Shown: positions 31,995-40,046 of the stretch, piece by piece | Position numbering within the stretch: the stretch's first letter is position 1 | Layout of the letters: each line of letters starts with the position of its first letter | Source of the DNA: Streptomyces sp. LUP30 | GTDB taxonomy: Bacteria; Actinomycetota; Actinomycetes; Streptomycetales; Streptomycetaceae | Assembly (NCBI RefSeq): GCF_001746365.1 | Contig: NZ_MJAJ01000018.1 | Location: 143,649 to 195,424 of the forward strand | Direction of reading: 5' to 3' | DNA length: 51,776 bases | Made by a program: the position numbers and the translations under genes | The notes under the pieces: generated by a model | The model's input: only the letters and a program-made list of their open reading frames with translations | The model's database searches: none | What the model was told of the DNA's origin: nothing

Positions 31995-32483
31995 GTGATC
32001 ATTTTCTCGTTCGCGCCCCGCGCCGAAGACGTCTTCTGGTCCCCAGAGCTGCGGCCGGAGCACCCGGACCGGCCGGAGCACCCGGAGCTGACCGGCGCGG
32101 ACTTCTCCATGAGCTACTTCCGAGCAGACGTGCAGCTCGTGGTTCACGGTGTGGATCTCAGCCTGCGCACGCCTGGATTGCCCGTGGTCGACTTCGCGCT
32201 GATGCTGGAGTACGCGAGGAGGGAGCTGGAGGCGCGGAGCGGCATCGCGGTGGAGACGAGCGTGACCGAGCACGTGTTCTCGCTCAGCCGGGGACCGGAA
32301 ACCGTCACCCTCACGACGAACTACGCCTCGGCCGTAGCCGAATTGACCTGGGACGAGCTGCGTCAGCTGACCGACCGGGCGAAGGCCGAGGCGTTCCGGC
32401 TGATCACGACCGCCCATCCCGAGCTGCGCGACAACGCGTGGCTGCGGGAGACGGTCGGAGGGGGAGCGTCGCCGTCCGCGTGA
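31995..32483 (+). CDS. Conserved hypothetical protein
   Basis: 162 aa from the GTG at 31995 (VIIFSFAPRAEDVFW), with GGGAG and GCGAG upstream. Charged and soluble, no signal or membrane segment. The second half (LTWDELRQLTDRAKAEAFRL, ELRDNAWLRETV) is helical, the first beta-rich (FRADVQLVVHGVDLSLRTPG). It is compact, with good coding bias, between two strong terminators, so it is a unit of its own. I do not recognise the family and propose no function. Confidence 0.7.
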   Translation: MIIFSFAPRAEDVFWSPELRPEHPDRPEHPELTGADFSMSYFRADVQLVVHGVDLSLRTPGLPVVDFALMLEYARRELEARSGIAVETSVTEHVFSLSRGPETVTLTTNYASAVAELTWDELRQLTDRAKAEAFRLITTAHPELRDNAWLRETVGGGASPSA

Positions 32484-32496
32484 TCCGACGGCGGAA

Positions 32497-32537
32497 GCGC
32501 CGAGGGCGCCCCCTGCCGCAGGGGGCGCCCTCGGTGC
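32497..32537. terminator. Bidirectional terminator before pyk
   Basis: Arms GCGCCGAGGGCGCCCCCTG (32497-32515) and CAGGGGGCGCCCTCGGTGC (32519-32537) pair at 18 of 19 positions with a CCG loop. It separates the converging hypothetical gene and pyk. Confidence 0.9.
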
Positions 32538-32569
32538 TGTACGGGCTCCGGTACGGCGGAGCCGCCCGC

Positions 32570-34000
32570 TCAGTCGCGGGAGCCGCCGCCGAGGTGGTGG
32601 ACGCGGAGCATGTTGGTGGTGCCGGGGACGCCGGGGGGCGAGCCGGCGGTGATGATGACGATCTCGCCCGGGCTGAACCGGTTGATCTTGGCGATCTCCT
32701 GGTCCACCATGTCGACCATCTCGTCGGTGGTGTTCACGAACGGCACGATGTGCGACTCGACGCCCCAGCTGAGCGCCAGCTGGTTGCGGGTGCCCTCGTC
32801 GGTGGTGAAGGCGATGATCGGCTGGGACGCGCGGTAGCGCGAGAGCCGGCGGGCCGTGTCACCGGACTGCGTGAAGGCCACCAGGCCCCGCCCGCCGAGG
32901 AAGTCGGAGATCTCGCACGCGGCACGGGCGATCGAACCGCCCTGCGTGCGCGGCTTCTTGCCCGGCACCAGCGGCTGCAGGCCCTTGCTGAGCAGCTCCT
33001 GCTCGGCCGCGGTGACGATCTTCGACATCGTCTTCACGGTCTCGATCGGGTACGCGCCCACGCTCGACTCGGCGGACAGCATGACCGCGTCCGCGCCGTC
33101 CAGGATCGCGTTGGCCACGTCGGAGGCCTCGGCGCGGGTCGGACGGGAGTTGGTGATCATCGACTCCATCATCTGGGTCGCCACGATCACCGGCTTGGCG
33201 TTGCGCCGGCACAGCTCGATGAGGCGCTTCTGCACCATGGGGACCCGCTCCAGCGGGTACTCGACGGCGAGGTCGCCACGCGCGACCATCACACCGTCGA
33301 ACGCCATCACGACGTCCTCCATGTTCTCCACCGCCTGCGGCTTCTCCACCTTGGCGATGACGGGGACCCGGCGGCCCTCCTCGTCCATGACCCGGTGGAC
33401 GTCGGCGACGTCCTTGGCGTCCCGGACGAAGGACAGGGCGACCAGGTCGGCGCCCATACGCAGCGCGAACCGCAGGTCCTCGATGTCCTTCTCGCTGAGC
33501 GCGGGCACGTTGACGGCCGTGCCGGGCAGGTTGATGCCCTTGTGGTCGGAGATGACACCGCCCTCGATGACGATCGTCCGCACCCGCGGGCCCTCGACGT
33601 CCAGGACCTTCAGCTCGACGTTGCCGTCGTTGATGAGGACCTGGTCGCCGCGCGAGACGTCGCCCGGCAGGCCCTTGTACGTCGTGCCGCAGATCGTCTT
33701 GTCGCCGGGGACGTCGTCGGTGGTGATGGTGAACTCGTCACCGCGCACCAGCTCGACGGGGCCCTCGGCGAAGGTCTCGAGACGGATCTTGGGGCCCTGG
33801 AGGTCGGCGAGGACACCGATGGCCCGGCCGGTCTCCTTGGCGGCGGCCCGCACCCGGTCGTAGCGACCCTGGTGCTCGGCGTGCGAGCCGTGGCTGAAGT
33901 TGAAGCGGGCCACGTTCATGCCGGCTTCGATCAGCGAGACGAGCATTTCGTGGGAGTCGACCGCGGGGCCGAGAGTACAGACGATTTTCGAACGGCGCAT
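32570..34000 (-). CDS. pyk: Pyruvate kinase
   Basis: 476 aa. It makes pyruvate and ATP from phosphoenolpyruvate, the last step of glycolysis. All hallmarks are present: SKIVCTLGPA, MNVARFNFSHGSH, LADLQGPKIRLE, and the catalytic region MVARGDLAVEYPLERVPMVQ, followed by NAKPVIVATQMMESM and TRAEASDVANAILDGADAVM; the C-terminal allosteric domain is complete. It lies after ackA in the same direction but with 127 bases between. The ATG at 34000 has no ribosome-binding site; TAGGAT ends 6 bases upstream, so the message is probably leaderless. A perfect 14-base palindrome lies at the -35 region. Confidence 0.97.
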   Translation of the reverse strand: MRRSKIVCTLGPAVDSHEMLVSLIEAGMNVARFNFSHGSHAEHQGRYDRVRAAAKETGRAIGVLADLQGPKIRLETFAEGPVELVRGDEFTITTDDVPGDKTICGTTYKGLPGDVSRGDQVLINDGNVELKVLDVEGPRVRTIVIEGGVISDHKGINLPGTAVNVPALSEKDIEDLRFALRMGADLVALSFVRDAKDVADVHRVMDEEGRRVPVIAKVEKPQAVENMEDVVMAFDGVMVARGDLAVEYPLERVPMVQKRLIELCRRNAKPVIVATQMMESMITNSRPTRAEASDVANAILDGADAVMLSAESSVGAYPIETVKTMSKIVTAAEQELLSKGLQPLVPGKKPRTQGGSIARAACEISDFLGGRGLVAFTQSGDTARRLSRYRASQPIIAFTTDEGTRNQLALSWGVESHIVPFVNTTDEMVDMVDQEIAKINRFSPGEIVIITAGSPPGVPGTTNMLRVHHLGGGSRD

Positions 34001-34006
34001 GGGGCG

Positions 34007-34012
34007 ATCCTA
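34007..34012 (-). promoter_or_regulatory. -10 box of a probable leaderless pyk promoter
   Basis: TAGGAT on the reverse strand, six bases before the pyk ATG. No TTGACA-like -35 is at the right distance; the palindrome at 34028-34041 covers that position, so an activator or repressor could act there. Confidence 0.6.
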
Positions 34013-34027
34013 TCGGTTTGTTTCGCT

Positions 34028-34041
34028 ACGGAATATTCCGT
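34028..34041. promoter_or_regulatory. Perfect palindrome ACGGAATATTCCGT upstream of pyk
   Basis: A 14-base perfect dyad with no spacer, centred about 34 bases upstream of the predicted pyk transcription start. It is strikingly AT-rich in its centre for this genome. A dimeric regulator of glycolysis is a plausible reader, but I cannot name it. Confidence 0.6.
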
Positions 34042-34127
34042 CTGGTGGAAGATACAAATGAGAGTGCTTGTGCTCAGTTGCTTTCCTGCTCAGTTACTTC
34101 GGTCGCCGAGCCGTCGAGCCGCAATCA

Positions 34128-35333
34128 TTACCGCTTCACCAGTGCGTAGGTCTGTGTGGCGATCTCCAGTTCCTCGTCCGTCGGCACCACGGCGACCGCG
34201 ACCCGGGCGTCCGCCGGAGAGATCAGCCGCGGCTCGTCGCCGCGCACGGCGTTCAGCCCGTCGTCCACCACCAGGCCCAGGGAGTCCAGCCCCGCCACGG
34301 CCGCCGCCCGCACCGGCGCCGCGTTCTCCCCGACCCCGGCGGTGAACGCGACCGCGTCCACCCGCCCGAGTACGGCGTAATAAGCGCCGATGTACTTCTT
34401 CAACCGGTGAATGTAGATGTCGAAGGCGAGCTTCGCCTGCTCGTCGCCCTCGTCGATCCGGCGTCGGATCTCCCGCATGTCGTTGTCGCCGCACAGCCCG
34501 ACGAGACCGCTCTTCTTGTTGAGAAGAGCATCGATTTCGTCGATGGACATTCCGCCAACGCGCGCCAAATGGAAGATGACGGCCGGGTCGGCGTCCCCGG
34601 AACGCGTACCCATCACGAGCCCTTCCAGAGGCGTCAGTCCCATCGAGGTGTCCACGCACCGGCCCTTCTCCACGGCCGACGCCGACGCCCCGTTGCCGAG
34701 GTGCAGCACGATGACGTTCACCTCTTCGGGGGTCCTGCCCAGCAGCTTCGCCGTCGCCCGGGAGACGTACGCGTGCGAGGTCCCGTGGAAGCCGTAGCGG
34801 CGCACCCGGTGCGCGTCGGCGGTCTCGACGTCGATCGCGTAGCGCGCGGCCGCCTCCGGCATCGTCGTGTGGAAGGCGGTGTCGAAGACGGCGACCTGGG
34901 GCAGGTCGGGGCGCAGGGTCGTCGCCGTGCGGATGCCGGTGAGGTTGGCCGGGTTGTGCAGCGGGGCGACCGGGATCAGCCGCTCGATCTCGGCGAGGAC
35001 GGTGTCGTCGATCACGGTCGGCCGGGTGAAGTGCTTGCCGCCGTGCACCACACGGTGCCCGACGGCGGCCAGTTCGGGGGAGTCCAGGCCGAGACCGTCC
35101 TTCGCCAGCTCCTCGGCCACGGCCTTCAGGGCGGCGTCGTGGTCGGCGATCGGCCCGCTCTGCTCGCGGCTCCCGCCGCCGGTGGCGAGCGGCGTGTGCT
35201 TCAGCCGGGAGGACCGCTCGCCGATGCGCTCGACGAGCCCGCTCGCCAGCCGGCTGCTGTCCCGCATGTCGAGCAGCTGGTACTTCAGCGACGAGGAGCC
35301 GGAGTTGAGGACGAGGACACGGGTCGCGCTCAC
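34128..35333 (-). CDS. ackA: Acetate kinase
   Basis: 401 aa. It converts acetyl phosphate and ADP to acetate and ATP, and the reverse. The N-terminal signature LVLNSGSSSLKYQLLD and the family motif VFDTAFHTTMPEAA are intact, as is GFHGTSHAYVS. The GTG at 35333 overlaps the pta stop (GTGA), so the two genes are translationally coupled and give the Pta-AckA overflow/assimilation pathway. Confidence 0.97.
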   Translation of the reverse strand: MSATRVLVLNSGSSSLKYQLLDMRDSSRLASGLVERIGERSSRLKHTPLATGGGSREQSGPIADHDAALKAVAEELAKDGLGLDSPELAAVGHRVVHGGKHFTRPTVIDDTVLAEIERLIPVAPLHNPANLTGIRTATTLRPDLPQVAVFDTAFHTTMPEAAARYAIDVETADAHRVRRYGFHGTSHAYVSRATAKLLGRTPEEVNVIVLHLGNGASASAVEKGRCVDTSMGLTPLEGLVMGTRSGDADPAVIFHLARVGGMSIDEIDALLNKKSGLVGLCGDNDMREIRRRIDEGDEQAKLAFDIYIHRLKKYIGAYYAVLGRVDAVAFTAGVGENAAPVRAAAVAGLDSLGLVVDDGLNAVRGDEPRLISPADARVAVAVVPTDEELEIATQTYALVKR

Positions 35334-37444
35334 AGTTCGGTCGCCTTCTCGCTGGAGGTCTGGATCTGGGTCCGGGCCGAGCTCTGGGCCTGGATCGCCG
35401 TGATGGCGACGGTGTTGACGATGTCCTGGACGAGAGCGCCCCGGGACAGGTCGTTGACCGGCTTGCGCAGCCCCTGCAGCACCGGCCCGACCGCGATCGC
35501 GCCGGCGGACCGCTGTACGGCCTTGTAGGTGTTGTTGCCCGTGTTGAGGTCCGGGAAGATCAACACGCTGGCCTGGCCGGCGACTTCGGAGCCCGGCAGC
35601 TTGGTCGCGGCGACGGTCGGCTCGACGGCGGCGTCGTACTGGATGGGCCCCTCGATCTTCAGGTCGGGCCGCCGTCCGCGCACCAGCTCCGTCGCCTCGC
35701 GCACCTTGTCGACGTCCGCACCCGAGCCGGACGTGCCGGTGGAGTACGACAGCATCGCGATCCGCGGCTCCACGCCGAACCGGGCCGCCGTCGCGGCCGA
35801 CTGGACGGCGATGTCCGCGAGCTGCTCGGCGTCCGGGTCGGGGTTGACCGCGCAGTCGCCGTAGACGAGGACCTTGTCGGCCAGGCACATGAAGAACACC
35901 GACGAGACGATGTCGGCGTCCGGGTTGGTCTTGATGATCTCGAAGGCGGGCCGGATGGTGGCGGCCGTGGAGTGCACGGACCCGGAGACCATGCCGTCGG
36001 CCAGCCCCTCCTGGACCATGAGCGTGCCGAAGTAGTTCACGTCGGACACGACGTCGTAGGCCAGCTCGACGCTGACGCCCTTGTGGGCGCGCAGAGCGGC
36101 GTACTTCTCCGCGAAGGCGTCGCGCAGTTCGCTGGTCGCCGGGTCGATCAGGGCGCAGTCACCGAGATCGATGCCGAGGTCGGCGGCCTTCTTGCGGATC
36201 TGGTCGACGGGCCCGAGCAGGGTGAGGTCGCACACGCCCCGGCGCAGCAGCACCTCGGCCGCGTGCAGGACGCGCTCCTCGGTCCCCTCCGGAAGCACCA
36301 CGCGGCGCTTGTCGGTGCGGGCCTGCTCGAGGAGCTTGTGCTCGAACATCATCGGCGTGACGCGGTCGGTGCTGGGCGCGGAGACGCGCTTGAGCAGTTC
36401 GCTCGTGTCGACGTGCCGCTCGAACAGGCCCAGCGCGGTCTCGGCCTTGCGGGGTGTGGCCGCGTTCAGCTTGCCCTCCAGGGAGAACAACTGCTCCGCC
36501 GTGGGGAAGCTGTTGCCGGGCACCGACACGACCGGCGTGCCGGGGGCCAGGCGGGCGGCCAGGGTGAGGATCTCGTGGGTCGGGACCTCGCCCAGCGTCA
36601 GCAGCACACCGGCGATCGGCGGGGTGCCGGCGCTGTGCGCGGCCAGCGTGCCGATCACCAGGTCGGCCCGGTCGCCTGGTGTGACCACGAGGCAGCCCGG
36701 CGTCAGGGCGTTGAGGAAGTTCGGCAGCATCGCCCCGCCGAAGACGAAGTCGAGGGCGTCGCGGGCCAGCCCGGAGTCGTCGCCGAGGAGCACCCGTGCG
36801 CCCAGGGCGTGGCTGATCTGCGCGACGGTCGGCGCCGAGAGCGCGGGCTCGTCGGGCACGACGTAGCAGGGCACGGGCAGCCTGGTGGCGAGACCGGCGG
36901 CGATCTCCTCCCGGTCCTCGGGGGCGACCCGGTTGGTCACCATGGCCAGCACGTCGCACCCGAGGCCCTCGTACGCCCGGTAGGCGTTGCGGGTCTCGGC
37001 GAGCACCGACTCCGCGGTCTGCCTGCGGCCGCCGACGACCGGGATCACGGACGCGCCGAACTCGTTGGCGAGGCGCGCGTTGAGCGCGAGTTCGTCGGGG
37101 AACTGGGTGTCGGCGTAGTCCGTGCCGAGGACGAGGACCACGTCGTAGGCGCGGGCGACCCGGTGGAACCGCTCGACCAGGGTGGAGACGAGTTCGTCCG
37201 CCCCCTGTTCGGCCTGGAGGGCGGACGCCTCGTGGTAGTCCATGCCGTAGACGGTGGCCGGATCCTGAGCCAGCCGGTAGCGGGCGCGCAGCAGCTCGAA
37301 GAGCCGGTCGGGTCCGTCGTGGACGAGAGGACGGAAGACGCCCACCCGGTCGACCTGCCGGGTCAGGAGCTCCATGACCCCCAGCTCGACGACCTGGCGG
37401 CCGTCGCCGCGGTCGATACCGGTCACGTACACGCTGCGGGTCAC
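35330..37444 (-). CDS. pta: Phosphate acetyltransferase (long form)
   Basis: 704 aa, the three-domain Pta: an N-terminal P-loop-like domain (VYVTGIDRGDGRQVVELGVM), a central DRTGG domain (about 210-320) and the C-terminal catalytic PTA domain from about 370 (RVVLPEGTEERVLHAAEVLL, SYSTGTSGSGADVDKV). It interconverts acetyl-CoA and acetyl phosphate. In the first domain DRGDGRQVV stands where a P-loop would be, so nucleotide binding there is doubtful. The GTG at 37444 has GGAGAG six bases upstream. First gene of pta-ackA, divergent from pfkA. Confidence 0.95.
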   Translation of the reverse strand: MTRSVYVTGIDRGDGRQVVELGVMELLTRQVDRVGVFRPLVHDGPDRLFELLRARYRLAQDPATVYGMDYHEASALQAEQGADELVSTLVERFHRVARAYDVVLVLGTDYADTQFPDELALNARLANEFGASVIPVVGGRRQTAESVLAETRNAYRAYEGLGCDVLAMVTNRVAPEDREEIAAGLATRLPVPCYVVPDEPALSAPTVAQISHALGARVLLGDDSGLARDALDFVFGGAMLPNFLNALTPGCLVVTPGDRADLVIGTLAAHSAGTPPIAGVLLTLGEVPTHEILTLAARLAPGTPVVSVPGNSFPTAEQLFSLEGKLNAATPRKAETALGLFERHVDTSELLKRVSAPSTDRVTPMMFEHKLLEQARTDKRRVVLPEGTEERVLHAAEVLLRRGVCDLTLLGPVDQIRKKAADLGIDLGDCALIDPATSELRDAFAEKYAALRAHKGVSVELAYDVVSDVNYFGTLMVQEGLADGMVSGSVHSTAATIRPAFEIIKTNPDADIVSSVFFMCLADKVLVYGDCAVNPDPDAEQLADIAVQSAATAARFGVEPRIAMLSYSTGTSGSGADVDKVREATELVRGRRPDLKIEGPIQYDAAVEPTVAATKLPGSEVAGQASVLIFPDLNTGNNTYKAVQRSAGAIAVGPVLQGLRKPVNDLSRGALVQDIVNTVAITAIQAQSSARTQIQTSSEKATEL

Positions 37445-37531
37445 GCGAGCTCTCCGTTTCGTTCCGGGGCAGTTTGTCGGCGCTCGGCCCGGGCGCTCGG
37501 CCCGGCGTCTCTCCGGCGCACAAAAATCGCC

Positions 37532-37582
37532 CACCTAGGTGAGCAGATCCCTCTTGACAATACCCCCGGCCGTGGTTAAGGC
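37532..37582. promoter_or_regulatory. Divergent pta-ackA / pfkA control region
   Basis: Forward, TTGACA (37554-37559), 17 bases, TAAGGC (37577-37582) makes a good pfkA promoter. In reverse, TTGTCA (37560-37555), 17 bases, TAGGTG (37537-37532) is a weaker pta promoter, so the two -35 boxes would overlap. The palindrome CACCTAGGTG (37532-37541) covers that reverse -10 box and contains the rare CTAG. The forward promoter is well supported; the reverse is tentative. Confidence 0.6.
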
Positions 37583-37667
37583 GCCTGGCAAGAGACAGTC
37601 CGCTCGGCGGCGTGAAACAATCGAATCCGGCTCACCGGCAACGACAGCGAGCAGGAGACACAGCACG

Positions 37668-38693
37668 ATGCGCATCGGAGTTCTCACCGCAGGCGGCGAC
37701 TGCCCCGGCCTGAACGCAGTGATCCGGTCGGTCGTGCACCGCGCCGTCGACAACTACGGCGACGAGGTCATCGGCTTCGAGGACGGTTACGCGGGGCTGC
37801 TGGACGGCCGTTACCGGGGGCTCGACCTCAACGCGGTGAGCGGCATCCTGGCCCGAGGCGGCACCATCCTCGGCTCGTCCCGGCTGGAGCGCGACCGGCT
37901 GCGGGAGGCCTGCGAGAGCGCCTCCGACATGATCCACGACTTCGGCATCGACGCCCTCATCCCGATCGGCGGCGAGGGCACGCTGACGGCGGCGCGCATG
38001 CTGTCCGACGCCGGACTGCCGGTGGTCGGCGTCCCGAAGACGATCGACAACGACATCTCCTCCACCGACCGCACGTTCGGATTCGACACGGCGGTCGGCG
38101 TCGCGACGGAGGCGATGGACCGCCTGAAGACGACCGCGGAGTCCCACCAGCGGGTGATGGTCGTCGAGGTCATGGGCCGCCACGCGGGCTGGATCGCGCT
38201 CGAGAGCGGAATGGCCGCGGGCGCGCACGGCATCTGTCTGCCCGAACGCCCCTTCGACCCCGCCGACCTGGTGAAGATGGTCGAGGAGCGGTTCGCACGC
38301 GGCAAGAAGTTCGCGGTGATCTGCGTCGCGGAGGGCGCGCACCCGTCGGACGGCACGATGGACTACAGCAAGGGCGCGATCGACCAGTTCGGCCACGAGC
38401 GCTTCCAGGGAATCGGGACGGCGCTCGCCTACGAGCTGGAGAGGCGGCTCGGCAAGGAGGCCCGCCCGGTCATCCTCGGTCACGTCCAGCGCGGCGGCGT
38501 CCCCACGGCCTACGACCGCGTCCTCGCCACCCGCTTCGGCTGGCACGCCGTGGAGGCGGCGCACCGCGGCCAGTTCGGGCGGATGACGGCGCTGCGCGGC
38601 ACGGACGTCGTGATGGTGCCGCTGGCGGAAGCGGTGACCGAGCTCAAGACGGTGCCCAAGGACCGGATCGTGGAAGCGGAGTCGGTCTTCTAG
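37668..38693 (+). CDS. pfkA: 6-phosphofructokinase
   Basis: 341 aa. It phosphorylates fructose 6-phosphate, the committed glycolytic step. Seen are GVLTAGGDCPGLNAVIRSVV, IPIGGEGTLTAARML (residues 98-112) and the catalytic VPKTIDNDISSTD (122-134). The residues that distinguish donors are mixed: G104 as in ATP enzymes, but E103 and K124 (usual ATP enzymes have D103 and G124; PPi enzymes have D104 and K124). Actinobacterial group III PfkAs, including the ATP-dependent S. coelicolor enzyme, share this pattern, so ATP is likely. The promoter is at 37554-37582. Confidence 0.95.
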   Translation: MRIGVLTAGGDCPGLNAVIRSVVHRAVDNYGDEVIGFEDGYAGLLDGRYRGLDLNAVSGILARGGTILGSSRLERDRLREACESASDMIHDFGIDALIPIGGEGTLTAARMLSDAGLPVVGVPKTIDNDISSTDRTFGFDTAVGVATEAMDRLKTTAESHQRVMVVEVMGRHAGWIALESGMAAGAHGICLPERPFDPADLVKMVEERFARGKKFAVICVAEGAHPSDGTMDYSKGAIDQFGHERFQGIGTALAYELERRLGKEARPVILGHVQRGGVPTAYDRVLATRFGWHAVEAAHRGQFGRMTALRGTDVVMVPLAEAVTELKTVPKDRIVEAESVF

Positions 38694-38696
38694 ACC

Positions 38697-38722
38697 CCGG
38701 CGGGCGTCACCGGCCCGTCCGG
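38697..38722. terminator. Hairpin between pfkA and the XRE-type regulator gene
   Basis: CCGGCGGGC (38697-38705) pairs with GCCCGTCCGG (38713-38722) with one bulged T. Placed between converging genes. Confidence 0.5.
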
Positions 38723-38731
38723 CGAGCACAC

Positions 38732-39445
38732 CTAGACGGTCCGCTCCCTCAGGCTCGTCCAGAAGGCGTCGATGATCCGGTCGAGGAAGTCGTCGCCGGC
38801 GTCGCTCGCCTCCCCGGCCGCGCTGCCGCCGCCCCAGCTCAGCGTGGCGACCATCCTCCCCTGGTAGTCCCGGTGCAGCTCCTGGAGCGCGTCCTCCAGG
38901 AGCCGCCGGTCCAACGGCACGATCCTGCCGACCGGCTTGACGTACGCCTGCCAGCGCGTGCGGGCGGCGGCGCGCAGCAGGTCGGCGAGCTCGGCCTCCC
39001 GGCCGGTGACCGTGACCAGGTCCGGCAGCGAGAGGCCGAGCAGCTCGGCGAGGGCGGCGCACTGCCGGTCCGTGCCACGCCACTGCCCGCTCTGCTCCAT
39101 GCGCGTGTACGCCGTGAACTCGTGGCCCACGGCCCGTGCGACGTCCTCGGGCGCCAGGCCTCGGGCGATACGGCACTCGCGCAGGGTGCGGGGACGTCCG
39201 ATGAGCTCGGCAGGGGAACACCACAACACGCCCGCGAGAGCGGTGAGTTCGGCGTGGGCCGGGGTGAGCGCACCGCGTTCCCAGGCGTTCACCAGGTCGG
39301 GGGTGACGTGCGCGAGGGCGTAGGAGGCGCGCAGTCCCTGGGCGACGTGACCGGGGGTCATGCCGAGGGCGACGCGGAGCCTGCGGGCGGCGGGGGCGTT
39401 GAAGGGAGGACCGGGCTGACGGGCGTGAGCTGCGGGTCTGGACAC
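38732..39445 (-). CDS. XRE-type helix-turn-helix regulator
   Basis: 237 aa with two helix-turn-helix units in tandem: ALGMTPGHVAQGLRASYALA with VTPDLVNAWERGAL (about residues 26-60), and RTLRECRIARGLAPEDVARA with FTAYTRMEQSGQWRG (about 86-122). The C-terminal half is helical and unassigned. I place the start at the GTG of 39445 because TACCTT lies 7 bases upstream (leaderless). Two inverted repeats just upstream (GTGACT...AGTCAC at 39475-39503 and CGTAGgaagCTACG at 39508-39521) could be its operators. Targets unknown. Confidence 0.82.
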   Translation of the reverse strand: MSRPAAHARQPGPPFNAPAARRLRVALGMTPGHVAQGLRASYALAHVTPDLVNAWERGALTPAHAELTALAGVLWCSPAELIGRPRTLRECRIARGLAPEDVARAVGHEFTAYTRMEQSGQWRGTDRQCAALAELLGLSLPDLVTVTGREAELADLLRAAARTRWQAYVKPVGRIVPLDRRLLEDALQELHRDYQGRMVATLSWGGGSAAGEASDAGDDFLDRIIDAFWTSLRERTV

Positions 39446-39452
39446 GGGGGAC

Positions 39453-39458
39453 AAGGTA
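39453..39458 (-). promoter_or_regulatory. -10 box of a probable leaderless promoter (XRE gene)
   Basis: TACCTT on the reverse strand, seven bases before the GTG at 39445. Confidence 0.5.
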
Positions 39459-39474
39459 GGCGGCCCGGGGTGCC

Positions 39475-39521
39475 GTGACTACGGGGTGTTCGGACATAGT
39501 CACCGGTCGTAGGAAGCTACG
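39475..39521. promoter_or_regulatory. Two inverted repeats upstream of the XRE gene
   Basis: GTGACT (39475-39480) with AGTCAC (39498-39503), and CGTAG-GAAG-CTACG (39508-39521). Both are dyads upstream of the predicted -10 box and could be autoregulatory sites. Confidence 0.4.
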
Positions 39522-39648
39522 GGGGTGACGCAGGCGGCGAGCGGGACGGCGACACGAGTGAACCGGGGCGCCGGGACGCGGGACGCGGGGTTCGTGTCCG
39601 GCGTCCCCCTGAGGTACTGCCTGGTCCGTCGTCGCAGAAGGAGGCGCC

Positions 39649-40046
39649 TTGGCCGAACCGGACGCGCGACCGGGGCAGTTGCGGCGGCGATACGAAGTGC
39701 CGACGGCGGCTCCCGCCGCCGCGCGTCCTCCGCGGTCGGCGACGAACGGGCGGGCGACGAACGGGCGGGCGACGGGCGGGCGGGGGACGAACGGGCGGGC
39801 GACGAGCGGGCCGGGGGGCGAACGGCCGCCGACGGCAGGAGCCGGGAGCGGCCCTGCTGCTCGCCGACGCGGGCGGGTGCCTGCTGGGCGCCCTCCGTAC
39901 GGCCTCGCCCGGCCGTTGCTGCACGGGCCGGTCCGCCTCCGCCAGCCCTCGCCCCCGGTGTCCTCCGGGGCGACGGCGCCCGCACCCGGGCCGACGTCGT
40001 CGTCGTCGAGGTCCGCGTCGAAGCGGGCCGGCTCAGCGCCCCCTGA
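39649..40046 (+). pseudogene. Possible frameshifted gene with internal repeat
   Basis: AGAAGGAGG (39636-39644) is followed at 39649 by TTG GCC GAA (LAEPDARPGQLRRRYEVP), which looks like a genuine gene start. Good G/C-third coding bias then moves between frames: EPGAALLLADAGGCLLGALR in a second frame (about 39840-39905), LARPLLHGPVRLRQ in the first again, and LAPGVLRGDGARTRADVVVV ... EAGRLSAP ending at 40046 in a third. I read this as a small gene broken by frameshifts, converging on the response regulator gene and overlapping its end. A single 173-codon frame from 39525 is the alternative. Family not recognised. Confidence 0.4.
39739..39813. repeat. 15-base tandem repeat
   Basis: Five head-to-tail units of GACGAACGGGCGGGC, three exact (39739, 39754, 39784) and two diverged. 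The 15-base period keeps reading frame. Confidence 0.85.

Larger units (their letters stand above)
39446..40032. other. 587-base interval with no intact recognised gene
   Basis: Between the XRE gene and the response regulator lie the dyads at 39475-39521, a strong ribosome-binding site at 39636, the 15-base tandem repeat and the possible frameshifted gene. Nothing else is visible. Confidence 0.5.

Noticed and set aside
39739..39813. Tandem repeats as a CRISPR array
   Set aside because: Units are 15 bases with no spacers; likewise the 7- and 8-base arrays near 20 kb are simple minisatellites.
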